Source: Anaerotruncus massiliensis (ex Togo et al. 2026) | GTDB taxonomy: Bacteria > Bacillota > Clostridia > Oscillospirales > Ruminococcaceae | Reading direction: 5' to 3' | Assembly: GCF_900199635.1 (NCBI RefSeq) | Contig: NZ_LT962687.1 | Coordinates: 494,863-558,862, forward strand | DNA: 64,000 bases | Shown here: in pieces, positions 47,688 through 56,638 of the stretch | Numbering within the stretch: the stretch's first letter is position 1 | How the letters are laid out: each line of letters starts with the position of its first letter | Program-made: the position numbers and the translations under genes | Notes under the pieces: model-generated | Seen by the model: the letters and a program-made list of their open reading frames with translations, nothing else | Database searches by the model: none | What the model was told of the DNA's origin: nothing

Positions 47688-49330
47688 ATAAAAAGGAGTT
47701 ACGCGCGCTGATCACCATCGCGGGGAAGGTGGACCCCTCTCTGCAGGTGGCTATGCTCAAGGCGAGCGGAGAGAGCATGAAAACCTCCGGAAAAATAGGG
47801 AAGATGTGGGGCAGTCTGGGCACAAAACTCAAATCTGGAGCGGTGGGACTGCTCAAAGGTCTGGGGACGACCATACTCGCCGTGGGCACTGCCGCAGCCG
47901 TAACCTTCGGGGCGATGGGAGTTGCGGGCCTTGAGTACGCGAGCGACCTGCAGGAAGTCCAGAACGTCGTCGACAAGACCTTCGCGGAAAACAGCGCAAT
48001 CATTGACGACTTCGCGGCCCGTTCGCTCGAGGCCTACGGCCTGAACGCGCTTGAGGCGAAAAAGTACAGCTCGACGGTGGGCGCGATGCTCAAATCCATG
48101 GGGCTGACCAGCGATGAAACGCTGGTCATGTCCCAGAACCTCACGGCCCTCGCGGGGGATGTTGCGAGCTTTTACAACCTCTCGGGCGACGAGGCGTTTG
48201 AGAAGATCCGCGCCGGGATCTCGGGAGAGACGGAGCCGCTCAAGCAGCTCGGCATCAATATGTCGGTGGCCAATCTGGAAGCCTACGCGCTCAGTCAGGG
48301 CATTTCGACGGCGTACAATAAGATGTCGCAGGCGGATCAGGCCGTGCTACGCTACAACTACCTTCTTTCTGCGACAGCGGATGCGCAGGGGGATTTCGCG
48401 GATACCTCCGACAGCTTCGCCAATCAGCAAAAGCTGCTGAAGGCAAATATCCAGCAGACGGCAGGCGAGATCATGCAAAACATGCTGCCGGCGCTCGCCG
48501 GTGCGATGAAGGAGGCCAATGGCTTTATCAAGAGCCTTGATACGGCGGCGATCGGACAGTTTGTCGGCAGCCTTGCAGACATGGCTGTGGCGTTTATGCC
48601 GCTCGTGATGGATCTGATGCCGCTCTTCGGCAACCTGATCGGAATGATCATGCCGCCGCTGCTGCAGATCGGTCAGGCAATTATTCCAATCATCGTGCAG
48701 GTGGTGCAGACCCTGATGCAGGTGCTTGAGCCGTTGATTCCTCCGGTCATGCAATTTGTCCAGGTGCTTCTGCCGCCTCTGCAGACGTTGCTCACGGCAA
48801 TCTCTCCGCTCCTTACGGCGTTGGCAAATCTGCTGGGCAACGTGCTCGGCCCGGTGCTCAAGGTGGTTGGAGCAATTTTTCAGGCGATCTGCGACCTGAT
48901 CGCGGCCTTTGCAAAGCCAATTACTGACTTTATCAATGGGATTGTCAATTTCTTTGGGGGCGGAGGTAAGGCGCAGGAGCAACTATCGAATGTATCTGCA
49001 TCCGACCTGGAGATGCAAAACTATGCGCTTGGCGGCTTCTCTGCCCGGCCAGCGATTTTCGGTGAAGCGGGACTTGAGGCGGCGATCCCGATTAAGCCCG
49101 GCAACCCGCGCAGCATTGGCCTTCTGCAGCGCACCGCGCAGCTGCTTGGAATAGGGACCCTCAATGAGGGCGACGACCAAAAGCAGGAAATCAACTTTAC
49201 TTATGCGCCGGTCATTTACGCGGAGGGCGACACGGGCCCCGTCGAGCAGATGCTGCGCCGCGGCGCGGCGGAGATGCGGCGGATGATCGAGGACTTTTTC
49301 TCTGATAGGGGGCGGCTGGCATGGGAGTAG
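47684..49330 (+). CDS. Tail tape measure protein
   Basis: A 548-residue protein. It has a helical N-terminus, Ala/Gly-rich amphipathic segments (GTTILAVGTAAAVTFGAMGV), a TP901-type tape measure core (DNVVDKTF-like QNVVDKTFAENS, YSSTVGAMLKSMGL) and a very hydrophobic region between about residues 300 and 420 (LVMDLMPLFGNLIGMIMPPL). It ends with ALGGFSARPAIFGEAGLEAAIP. Length sets tail length; at roughly 1.5 angstrom per residue this predicts a short tail of about 80 nm. It overlaps the chaperone stop. Confidence 0.9.
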   Translation: MNKKELRALITIAGKVDPSLQVAMLKASGESMKTSGKIGKMWGSLGTKLKSGAVGLLKGLGTTILAVGTAAAVTFGAMGVAGLEYASDLQEVQNVVDKTFAENSAIIDDFAARSLEAYGLNALEAKKYSSTVGAMLKSMGLTSDETLVMSQNLTALAGDVASFYNLSGDEAFEKIRAGISGETEPLKQLGINMSVANLEAYALSQGISTAYNKMSQADQAVLRYNYLLSATADAQGDFADTSDSFANQQKLLKANIQQTAGEIMQNMLPALAGAMKEANGFIKSLDTAAIGQFVGSLADMAVAFMPLVMDLMPLFGNLIGMIMPPLLQIGQAIIPIIVQVVQTLMQVLEPLIPPVMQFVQVLLPPLQTLLTAISPLLTALANLLGNVLGPVLKVVGAIFQAICDLIAAFAKPITDFINGIVNFFGGGGKAQEQLSNVSASDLEMQNYALGGFSARPAIFGEAGLEAAIPIKPGNPRSIGLLQRTAQLLGIGTLNEGDDQKQEINFTYAPVIYAEGDTGPVEQMLRRGAAEMRRMIEDFFSDRGRLAWE

Positions 49331-49533
49331 AGGGCTTCGACTATGTCACGATGCAGGGGGACACCTTCGACATGCTGGCGCTTGATGCCTATAATGATGA
49401 GTTTCAGGCGGTAGAACTCATCCGGGCAAACCCGAAGCATGCCGGGGTGGTCGTGTTCGACGCCGGCACAACCCTCCGCATTCCCTATCTGCAGGCGGCC
49501 CCGCCGGAATCTCTGCCGCCTTGGAAGAAGTGA
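49321..49533 (+). CDS. Tail protein X (LysM-like)
   Basis: A 70-residue gpX-like protein (DYVTMQGDTFDMLALDAYND, VVVFDAGTTLRIPYL), the LysM-like fold used at the baseplate of P2-type tails. It overlaps the tape measure end and precedes the gpD-like hub. Confidence 0.85.
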   Translation: MGVEGFDYVTMQGDTFDMLALDAYNDEFQAVELIRANPKHAGVVVFDAGTTLRIPYLQAAPPESLPPWKK

Positions 49534-49538
49534 CCGAA

Positions 49539-50453
49539 ATGGCAAAGGTGCTTTATAATGGCAAGGACATTTCCGCTGACGTCGAGATCGGCGTACTCGA
49601 CGTCAGCGACAGCTGCGGAGATCAGATCGACGCAATCGATGCTGTGTTCGCGGACAGTCGGGGACAGTGGAGCGGCTGGAAGCCGCAGAAAGGCGAGACG
49701 CTGGACGTCGAGCAGGACGGATACCGGGCCGGCCAGATGTGGATCGACCGGATCCGGCAGCAGAATGGCAAGCTGGCGCTGGGGGCGATCAGTCTGCCTC
49801 CGGCCGGACGGACGCCCCGGACGAAGGTGTGGGAAAATGTAACGCTTCTCACGCTGGCCGCGGAGAAGGCGGCGCTCTACGGCCTGACGCCCGAGTTTTA
49901 TGGGGTGCCGTCCTATCCGTACGCACGAGTCGATCAGATTTCCCGCAAGGACTTCGGATTCCTGCAGGAGCGTGCGAGACTCGAGGGGTGCACGATGAAA
50001 CTCAGTGACGGGAAGCTCGTCATCTACTCGGACGCCTATATGGAGTCTCTGCCAGCGGCCCGCAGGATCGATGCGTCCGAGTTCTATGGGCCTCCAAACT
50101 TTGACGATTCGGCCGGGCAGACCTATAGCAGCTGTACAGTGAGCTGGGGAGATTTCTCCGCAACGCACACGGACCCCGGCTGCCTTGGCCCGGAAAGGAT
50201 CGTCAGCAATATCCCGGTCAGCTCGATCGGCGAGGCGCAACGGTTTGCGCGATACCTCCTGCGGGACGCCAACAAACGAGAGACGCGAGGGGAGATTTCC
50301 GTGCTGCTTGATACAACGATCGCAGGGGGCAGCGTCGTGGAGGTGACCGGGATGGGACTCAGCGACGGCCGGTATTTCGTGGAGCTCGCCCGGCACAGCT
50401 TTGCCGAGCAGGTCACGACCCTGCAGATACGCAGGTGCTTTGAGAGGTATTGA
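49539..50453 (+). CDS. Baseplate hub protein (late control gene D family)
   Basis: A 304-residue gpD-like hub protein with DVSDSCGDQIDAIDAVF, GETLDVEQDGYRAGQMWIDR and a C-terminal VVEVTGMGLSDGRYFV. It forms the central hub under the tail tube. The start at 49539 is used since GGAAGAAG lies upstream. The P2-like order X-D is conserved. Confidence 0.85.
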   Translation: MAKVLYNGKDISADVEIGVLDVSDSCGDQIDAIDAVFADSRGQWSGWKPQKGETLDVEQDGYRAGQMWIDRIRQQNGKLALGAISLPPAGRTPRTKVWENVTLLTLAAEKAALYGLTPEFYGVPSYPYARVDQISRKDFGFLQERARLEGCTMKLSDGKLVIYSDAYMESLPAARRIDASEFYGPPNFDDSAGQTYSSCTVSWGDFSATHTDPGCLGPERIVSNIPVSSIGEAQRFARYLLRDANKRETRGEISVLLDTTIAGGSVVEVTGMGLSDGRYFVELARHSFAEQVTTLQIRRCFERY

Positions 50454-50454
50454 C

Positions 50455-50685
50455 ATGACAGTCATTGGGACGGTATCCACTGCCGCGGGCGGGCTCTATC
50501 AGGTGATCGTAGGCGGCCGGCTTTCGGCGAAGATTCCTGCCGTGCGCAGCGCGTACCGGCTGGATATCGACTTTGAGGCAAAGAGTTGGGAGGAAAAGTC
50601 CCCGCAGGTTGGGGATCGCGTTCTGTGCATCTTTCCCGGAGAGGCGTATGTAGACGGCTGGATCGTCGGCATTTTGGAGGGATAG
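50455..50685 (+). CDS. Short OB-fold baseplate protein
   Basis: A 76-residue beta-rich protein (IGTVSTAAGGLYQVIVGG, VGDRVLCIFPGEAYVDGWIVGIL), similar in pattern to the OB-fold of gpV-type spike proteins but without the helix or spike. It lies between hub and baseplate genes and overlaps neither. A role at the hub-spike interface is likely. Confidence 0.6.
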   Translation: MTVIGTVSTAAGGLYQVIVGGRLSAKIPAVRSAYRLDIDFEAKSWEEKSPQVGDRVLCIFPGEAYVDGWIVGILEG

Positions 50686-50688
50686 ATT

Positions 50689-51222
50689 ATGGTAGTCGGC
50701 AAGTTTGGCAGCCAGCAATTTGTGGTCAGCTCCTCGACGATCCTGCCGATCGGGGACATTACGATCAGCGCCGGCACGGGAACGTCGACCGAGAGCGCCG
50801 CTCAGGGAAAGAAAGGCGCGACAAAAGTCAGCGGTCCGAGCCTGCGTAAGGTAAGGCTGACCCTCCAGCTCAACGCCTCGCTGGGCGTCGAGGTCCGGAC
50901 GGCGATCGACAGCTGGATGCAGCTGGCTGAGGCTGGAACGCCAAATCCGCTGATTATCTGCGGACAGGCGGTCAGCGCCAACAAGTTCCTGCTGAAATCG
51001 TGCAGTGCGAGTGACATTACAATCGTCAGATCCAAGGGGGCTGCAAAAATGGCGATCGCGAAAATGTCATTGGAGTTCGAGGAATACCTGCCGCCCGGGG
51101 CACAGACCGCGGCGTCCGGTAAAAAAACAGGATCATCCATCGCAGTGAATAATGCCTATGACATGCCGACCTCAGAGGAGAAGGGCGACATGAAGCGGGT
51201 GAATCCGGGAATGGGAGGATGA
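50689..51222 (+). CDS. Baseplate-region protein, GpU-like
   Basis: A 177-residue protein. The central part (RKVRLTLQLNASLGVEVRTAID, NPLIICGQAVSANKFLLKSC) and following AKMSLEFEEYLP resemble proteins of the P2 GpU class found between tape measure and baseplate genes. The last 40 residues are low complexity. Assignment is tentative. Confidence 0.55.
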   Translation: MVVGKFGSQQFVVSSSTILPIGDITISAGTGTSTESAAQGKKGATKVSGPSLRKVRLTLQLNASLGVEVRTAIDSWMQLAEAGTPNPLIICGQAVSANKFLLKSCSASDITIVRSKGAAKMAIAKMSLEFEEYLPPGAQTAASGKKTGSSIAVNNAYDMPTSEEKGDMKRVNPGMGG

Positions 51223-51228
51223 TGGATT

Positions 51229-51516
51229 GTGGTTGTCTCCAGCGCGGGATGGATCGATTGGAGCGTCAAGGGGCGCGACCGCATCGCGCAGAACGTGCGG
51301 AACCTGATCAATACCTACCGCTATGAGGTCGCTTACCACCGAACGATGGGGCTGCCGGCGGAGATTATCGACGCACCAACGCCGGAGGCAATGGCGGAAT
51401 TGGGCGTCGAAGTCCGGGCGCTGATCGCGCGTTATGAGCCGCGGGCAAGGGTAGAGGACGTCGTCTGCACCCCGGGCGAAGATGGAGAGATACAGGTGGA
51501 GGTGATACTGGCTTGA
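51229..51516 (+). CDS. Baseplate wedge protein (gp25/GpW-like)
   Basis: A 95-residue gp25-type protein: GRDRIAQNVRNLINTYRYEV, then an ALIARYEPRARVEDV segment ending in EVIL. The family forms the sheath initiator at the baseplate. GTG start with GGGAGG upstream. It overlaps the baseplate J gene. Confidence 0.8.
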   Translation: MVVSSAGWIDWSVKGRDRIAQNVRNLINTYRYEVAYHRTMGLPAEIIDAPTPEAMAELGVEVRALIARYEPRARVEDVVCTPGEDGEIQVEVILA

Positions 51517-52604
51517 TCAGTTTTTTGACGACGGATCCCAAGCAGCTGCTGGCTGAGGCGGTGAGCAGATATGAAGGGTATTCGGGCGAGTCCCTGATGC
51601 CGGGCGACGAGCACTACATCTTTCTGGCCCAACAGGTGGAGCTGGTGGTGGCCGCGCGTGAGGAGATCAACCGAATCGCGAACCAGAACCTGCTGCGGTA
51701 TGCCGAGGGCGAAATCCTTGACGCCTATGGGGAACAGTTCGACGTGGAGCGCCGGCCGGCGAGTCATGCGACGGTAACGCTGGAATTTCGGCTTATGGCC
51801 GCATTGAGTTTTGACGTCCAGATCCCGCGCGGTGCACGGGTGACACCGGACGGCAAGCTGAATTTCATCGTCCAGGACGGTGCGGTAATCCCGGCCGGGG
51901 ATACCGCGGCCCGGGCGGATGCTGTCGCCGAGGAGGCGGGAGCGTTGTACAACGGCTTTTTGCCAAACCAGATCCGCAGCATTGTGGATCCGATCGAGTA
52001 CGTCGACAGCGTGACCAACGTAACGGCCAGTGCCGGAGGAGCCGACGTTCAGGACGACGACAGCTACCGGGAGCAGATTCGTTTGAGTTGGGAAGCGATC
52101 TCCACCTGCGGATGCAAAGAGGGATATGAATACTGGGCGCGGACGGCACCCTGGGATATTGTGGACGTTGAGGCAGTCAGCAATGCGAACAGCGAGATCA
52201 CGATCTACGTCCTGATGGAAGACGCGTCAACTCCATCTCAGAAGGTGCTGGATGACGTGCTCGCAGCGACATCGGCGGATAAACGCCGCCCCTTGACTGA
52301 TAAGGTCACTGCGCAGGCGGCGGTGACAAAAGCATACAACGTCCGCTTGACATACTACATCGATCAAAACGACGCAACTGACGAAGCAAAGATCAAAAAA
52401 GCAGTGGAGTCCGCGGTGTCAGATTACGTGGCCACGCAGAAAAGGTCGCTTGGAGGGAACCTGAACCCGGATATGCTGAGGAGGGCGATCCTGCGGGCGG
52501 GCGGATATCGGATCGACATCACCGAACCAGTGTTTACCGAGCTGCAGCCGCAGGAGGTGGCCGTGCCGGGTACCATCTCCATTACCTATGGGGGGCTGCT
52601 GTGA
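51513..52604 (+). CDS. Baseplate protein J
   Basis: A 363-residue baseplate wedge protein of the gpJ family: AEGEILDAYGEQFDVER, IPRGARVTPDGKLNF, GALYNGFLPNQI and the acidic DDDSYREQIRLSWE. It begins with TTG overlapping the stop of the previous gene. It is full length. Confidence 0.93.
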   Translation: MISFLTTDPKQLLAEAVSRYEGYSGESLMPGDEHYIFLAQQVELVVAAREEINRIANQNLLRYAEGEILDAYGEQFDVERRPASHATVTLEFRLMAALSFDVQIPRGARVTPDGKLNFIVQDGAVIPAGDTAARADAVAEEAGALYNGFLPNQIRSIVDPIEYVDSVTNVTASAGGADVQDDDSYREQIRLSWEAISTCGCKEGYEYWARTAPWDIVDVEAVSNANSEITIYVLMEDASTPSQKVLDDVLAATSADKRRPLTDKVTAQAAVTKAYNVRLTYYIDQNDATDEAKIKKAVESAVSDYVATQKRSLGGNLNPDMLRRAILRAGGYRIDITEPVFTELQPQEVAVPGTISITYGGLL

Positions 52605-53182
52605 TGATGAATTTGAAAAACCTTGACCTGTTGGGCCTTCAGACCGCATATATGCGCCGAGATTTGATCACGCAGGCGACGTGCTACGCACTCGAGCCGT
52701 TCTGGATTAGCCTGTCGGAGGTCATCAACATGGTTCTGGTCCTGCCGATGATCGACCACTTACCTGAAGCGGCGCTTGATGAGCTCGCTTGGCAATATCA
52801 CGTCGATGCCTATGATGCGACAGCAGCACCGGCCGAAAAACGCAGGATGATCAAAAGCAGCTTTACGGTTCATAAGTACAAGGGCAGCGTATATGCCGTT
52901 AAACAGCTGGTGGACAGCGTGTTTGGCGCGCAGGCAAATATCGTCGAATGGTTCGATTACGATGGGCAGCCATATCATTTCAAGGTTGAGGTCTACTGTA
53001 TTGACCGTGGAGCAGGGGAAGCTGATATCCGCCGCGCGGAACAGCTTGTCGAGGCGGGGAAAAATCTGCGCTCGATTCTGGATGAGATCCGGCTGGTTCT
53101 GATCGGCGTCGCGCAAACTGGAATTGCCGCAGCTGCAATTCAAAGCGAGGCCGTGACGGTCTACCCAAAGGAGGCGGTCTGA
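52604..53182 (+). CDS. Tail protein I (baseplate)
   Basis: A 192-residue gpI family protein: LPMIDHLPEAALDELAWQYHVDAYD, KSSFTVHKYKGSVYAVKQLV and VEWFDYDG. gpI links the wedge to the tail fibres. ATG 52604 is preferred (GGGGGG upstream), overlapping the J stop; GTG 52601 and ATG 52607 are alternatives. Confidence 0.9.
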   Translation: MMNLKNLDLLGLQTAYMRRDLITQATCYALEPFWISLSEVINMVLVLPMIDHLPEAALDELAWQYHVDAYDATAAPAEKRRMIKSSFTVHKYKGSVYAVKQLVDSVFGAQANIVEWFDYDGQPYHFKVEVYCIDRGAGEADIRRAEQLVEAGKNLRSILDEIRLVLIGVAQTGIAAAAIQSEAVTVYPKEAV

Positions 53183-54030
53183 TGGCGGAGCAGTATTATA
53201 CGATTACGACCAACGCCGGTGATGAAGCGATCGCGGCGGCGTTGGCATCCGGAACCACGAAGACGTTTGTATATGGTGCTGTGGGTGACGGTGGTGGGAA
53301 TTATTACGAGTTGACGAAAGACCAGACAGCACTGCGGGGTGAAAAATGGCGCGGCAACTGTGAAGTCTCCAAGGATCCCGGGAATTCCAAGCGAGTGATC
53401 GTCACGTTCTCAATCCCTTCGACGGTCGGTGGCTTTCAGGTGCGCGAGGCGGGCGTCTTTGACGCTGACGGCGTGCTGATGGGTGTGTCGAAGCAGCCGC
53501 TTTCGGATAAAGTTGCGCCAGACTCGGGCGCAAGCAAGGATATGTCGATTCGCCTGTATTTCGAGGTCGTCGATCCTGGTGCGGTGACGATCACGGTGGA
53601 TTCGTCAGCGCAATATGTGCCGCGCTCGGAATTCGATGATCATGTAAGCGATACCGACATTCACATGGAGGTTGGAGAAAAGGCGAGCATTGCGACACAC
53701 TTGGCAGATAAGATCGCCCATATCACAGGTGATGAGCGCAGAGGATGGAACAGCAAGGCCTCGGCCGCAACCTACACCGTCTCCCTTCCCGCTTCCGGAT
53801 GGACGGGAAACGGCCCTTACACGCAGGCGGTATCCGTTGCGGGAATCCTCGCGGACGACCGGCCCATCTTCGGCCCCGTCTACTCGGGGACGAATGACGA
53901 GAAGATCGAGCAGTCGATCATGGCGGGGTTCGTGTCCTCCTGTGAGACGGCGGCGGGAAGCGTGACCTTTACGGCCCTGCTGGCGAAACCGGAGGTTGAC
54001 CTGACGATGCAGTTAGAGGTGATCCGGTAA
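53182..54030 (+). CDS. Tail collar/fibre protein
   Basis: A 282-residue protein with the N-terminal tail-collar pattern (YYTITTNAGDEAIAAALASG, TKTFVYGAVGDGGG, GGFQVREAGVFDADG). A DHVSDTDIHMEVGEKASI linker, typical of phage fibres, comes next, followed by a C-terminal beta domain that may carry a receptor or assembly function. It attaches the fibre to the baseplate. Confidence 0.85.
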   Translation: MAEQYYTITTNAGDEAIAAALASGTTKTFVYGAVGDGGGNYYELTKDQTALRGEKWRGNCEVSKDPGNSKRVIVTFSIPSTVGGFQVREAGVFDADGVLMGVSKQPLSDKVAPDSGASKDMSIRLYFEVVDPGAVTITVDSSAQYVPRSEFDDHVSDTDIHMEVGEKASIATHLADKIAHITGDERRGWNSKASAATYTVSLPASGWTGNGPYTQAVSVAGILADDRPIFGPVYSGTNDEKIEQSIMAGFVSSCETAAGSVTFTALLAKPEVDLTMQLEVIR

Positions 54031-55058
54031 TGGCACAGGGTATCCCTATCCTGAAAGACGCGCCATACAACGTCCTGACGGTGCCGAACTATGTCCGCAG
54101 CCTCGTGGTGACGACGAAACCGGCGCAGGTCATCGCGGCATACACGGCCCCGCCCGGTGTGGAGGCATGGACGGTCTACCGTCCCTCTGCGGAAGGGGTC
54201 CCGGCGCATCCCTATGACGGCTGGCGCGTGGTGACGCCGCTCTCCGGGGACGCGGAAACGACCGTCGCGGTGACGCTCACGGAACATATCGTGAACGACA
54301 CCGAATATGTCGTGCGGGTATTCATCCGGGGGAGGTTGGGGTTCCAGACGAGGGTTGGGGGAGCGGTGGCAACGGCGACGCCGGTTGCGGGAATCCCTCT
54401 TGGAGAATGGGAGCTGGGTTCGATGATCAATGTTTCGCGCGGCGGTGCAACTTGCTTATGGCGTAAGGTATCAAACAGTTATAACGGCAACGTCGAAATC
54501 ATCCCACTTTGGTTAGAAACCATTACAGAGTCCCGCGCTGCAAAATATAACAGTATTTCCACGAGCAATGGGGTCAACACATCGGCGTGGGAACAATCGG
54601 ATAACAGGACTTATCTAAATGGAGACTTCTATAATGCTTTTGATCGCAAAGATTTGATCGTATCCACCCGCGTTCCTTCCACATCGTTTTATGGCACCGG
54701 AGGGACGAACAACGACGCAAGCAAACGGCAGATTGTATACACAGATGACTTCGTTTTTCTCCCGTCCTCTACGGAAATAGACGGAAGTACCCCTAATTAC
54801 GGTAAAACTGAGGGTGCTCAATTTGCGTTTCTTACCAACACGCAAAGGCGCGCCCCAGTTGGGGCGCAAAATTACCAGCTTCGCACGCGATATCCCTACG
54901 GCCCATCCTCTTATGACGGAATGGTGGACGCGAGCGGAACGGTCAGCGGTAACGGCTCGGGGAAAACGCTGGGTATCCGCCCGGTCATCTGCCTGCCAGC
55001 AAGCACGTTGATCTCCCCGGAACCCAACCCCGACGGCAGCTACAGTCCAATACTGTGA
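54030..55058 (+). CDS. Fibre-tip protein 1 (Ig/Fn3-like plus DUF6273-like domain)
   Basis: A 342-residue protein. The N-terminal about 110 residues form an Fn3-like domain (VPAHPYDGWRVVTPLS, VNDTEYVVRVFIRGRLGFQT). The C-terminal about 210 residues resemble DUF6273-type, lectin-like domains (NRTYLNGDFYNAFDRKD, VFLPSSTEIDG, GKTLGIRPVICLPAS). It is probably a receptor-binding tip. The base composition of the C-terminal domain is more AT-rich than its flanks, suggesting domain exchange. Confidence 0.7.
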   Translation: MAQGIPILKDAPYNVLTVPNYVRSLVVTTKPAQVIAAYTAPPGVEAWTVYRPSAEGVPAHPYDGWRVVTPLSGDAETTVAVTLTEHIVNDTEYVVRVFIRGRLGFQTRVGGAVATATPVAGIPLGEWELGSMINVSRGGATCLWRKVSNSYNGNVEIIPLWLETITESRAAKYNSISTSNGVNTSAWEQSDNRTYLNGDFYNAFDRKDLIVSTRVPSTSFYGTGGTNNDASKRQIVYTDDFVFLPSSTEIDGSTPNYGKTEGAQFAFLTNTQRRAPVGAQNYQLRTRYPYGPSSYDGMVDASGTVSGNGSGKTLGIRPVICLPASTLISPEPNPDGSYSPIL

Positions 55059-55067
55059 GGTGACATG

Positions 55068-56012
55068 ATGGCAAACTACAACGTCTTAACCCTGTCGGAG
55101 CCGGTGACGGACTTCGTTGCGACGACCTCCCCGGAAACGATCAACGTACAATGCAGCCTCACGGAGGACGCACAGCGCAAGAGAGTGTGGGCGGTCTGCA
55201 AGGCCGGGGGAGTACCGGCGCATCCGTATGACGGGGTGCGGGTGCTCATGACCGGGGATTCCCTCGTGACGGCGATGATCTCGGGCCTCGTCAACGACAC
55301 CGAATACGGCGTGCGGTTATTCGTGGAAGGCAAATTCGGATACCAGACGGCATTGGAGGGGGCCACGGCGGCGGCGACACCGAGGGCGGGGCAGTACTTG
55401 GGGGACATGCCAACAGAAACGGTAATCAATTTGCCATACACGGACGCAGGCTACTTCCAAGGTGTCTTGATTACGATGGATCATGCCGGGTTCCCCGCAG
55501 ATTCAGTGACGTTATGGGGAACCGCTGTATATGAAAAGATATCAACCACCTATAGCAATCTGGTTGATACACTTAATACGGCATTGGACGCTTTCAGTGA
55601 CCGGCTTGCCTGCGCGGATAAAATCATGCCCACCACTTCAAGATGGTCTTCGTACGTAACTGCCGACCGGACATTTCGCGCATTCCTCTTATCGAGCACT
55701 GAGATTGCAGCGAACTGGTCATCCAGTGATCCGGTAAACGGCACCCTTATTGACTATTTCTCTGGAGATGCTTCGGCGGCGAAGGCGAAGCGCGTAAGAG
55801 GACAAACATATTACACACGAAACCTCGGACCGACATCGACATCGGGAAAATACTACAGCTGCGTAGTCACCTCGGACGGAGGGGCGGTACTGAACGGCGG
55901 TCAATCCGGTTCGACAAGTACGAGTAATTGGATTGTACCCGCGCTCAATCTCCCAAAATCTACACTGGTAAAAACTGAGCCCAATGCGGACGGGTCTTAT
56001 GATCTGCTTTAA
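55068..56012 (+). CDS. Fibre-tip protein 2, paralogue of fibre-tip protein 1
   Basis: A 314-residue protein with the same layout: an Fn3-like start (VPAHPYDGVRVLMTG, VNDTEYGVRLFVEGKFGYQT) that is clearly homologous to the previous gene, then a much more diverged C-terminal lectin-like domain (FRAFLLSSTEIAANW, WIVPALNLPKSTLVKTEPNADG). ATG 55068 has the better spacing to GAGGTG; ATG 55065 is possible. Conserved stems with different tips suggest two receptor specificities. Confidence 0.7.
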   Translation: MANYNVLTLSEPVTDFVATTSPETINVQCSLTEDAQRKRVWAVCKAGGVPAHPYDGVRVLMTGDSLVTAMISGLVNDTEYGVRLFVEGKFGYQTALEGATAAATPRAGQYLGDMPTETVINLPYTDAGYFQGVLITMDHAGFPADSVTLWGTAVYEKISTTYSNLVDTLNTALDAFSDRLACADKIMPTTSRWSSYVTADRTFRAFLLSSTEIAANWSSSDPVNGTLIDYFSGDASAAKAKRVRGQTYYTRNLGPTSTSGKYYSCVVTSDGGAVLNGGQSGSTSTSNWIVPALNLPKSTLVKTEPNADGSYDLL

Positions 56013-56024
56013 GGAGGCATCCAC

Positions 56025-56417
56025 ATGATCTACACAAACACCGGGACCACCATCCCGGCGACCCTCACCGACGCGCCAACGGCCTACAAGGACGGCGTGA
56101 CAGACGCCCTCTGGCACCCGGCAATTACCCTGACCTTCGACCGCGAGATCACCGACGCCGAAATCGCGGCCCTGCTCGCGGGAGCGGTGAGCATCCAACA
56201 GGACGACGGACGGTATCTCACGGTCTACACCCTCGACGGGCGGCGTATCCGGCATCACCCCACATCGGTGACACTGCCCTACATGGCAAAGGCCACACAG
56301 GAGAGCCCCACGGGCTTGCAGCGGGAGATCACCGGACGGGAGCTGGCCCTCGCGGCGGCAGAACAGCGGTACACAGCCGCAGTGCTCCACGCGGCGGCGG
56401 AAGGAGGAACGACATGA
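56025..56417 (+). CDS. Tail-associated protein of unknown function
   Basis: A 130-residue protein with YTNTGTTIPATLTDAP, a central FDREITDAEIAALLAG and an Ala-rich helical end. GGAGGCATC precedes the ATG, and its stop overlaps the next start. Found downstream of fibre genes, possibly a fibre chaperone or linker. Confidence 0.6.
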   Translation: MIYTNTGTTIPATLTDAPTAYKDGVTDALWHPAITLTFDREITDAEIAALLAGAVSIQQDDGRYLTVYTLDGRRIRHHPTSVTLPYMAKATQESPTGLQREITGRELALAAAEQRYTAAVLHAAAEGGTT

Positions 56418-56638
56418 CCTACGATGAGATCAGCGGGAGGTATGGCAAACGCTACCTGACGGACAAGCAGCTTGACGGGATGGGGGCCGCAGAGGGCGAC
56501 CCGGAGATCACCGAGAACTGCGTGGCCGTCGGGTGGATCACGCAGGCGCAGGCGGACGCAATCCGGGCGGGGGCCGCCGACCCGGAGAAAGCGGACATGC
56601 GGGCGGCAATTGATATCTACGAAGGAGGCGGTCAGTGA
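56414..56638 (+). CDS. XkdX-like small phage protein
   Basis: A 74-residue protein (TYDEISGRYGKRYLTDKQL, VAVGWITQAQADAIRAG). The short form with WITxxxAxxIxxG is typical of XkdX-type proteins found near lysis modules. Overlaps both neighbours. Confidence 0.6.
   Translation: MTYDEISGRYGKRYLTDKQLDGMGAAEGDPEITENCVAVGWITQAQADAIRAGAADPEKADMRAAIDIYEGGGQ

Noticed and set aside
53182-56012. Diversity-generating retroelement acting on the fibre tips
   Set aside because: No reverse transcriptase or template repeat is visible in the window; lectin-like domains alone are insufficient.
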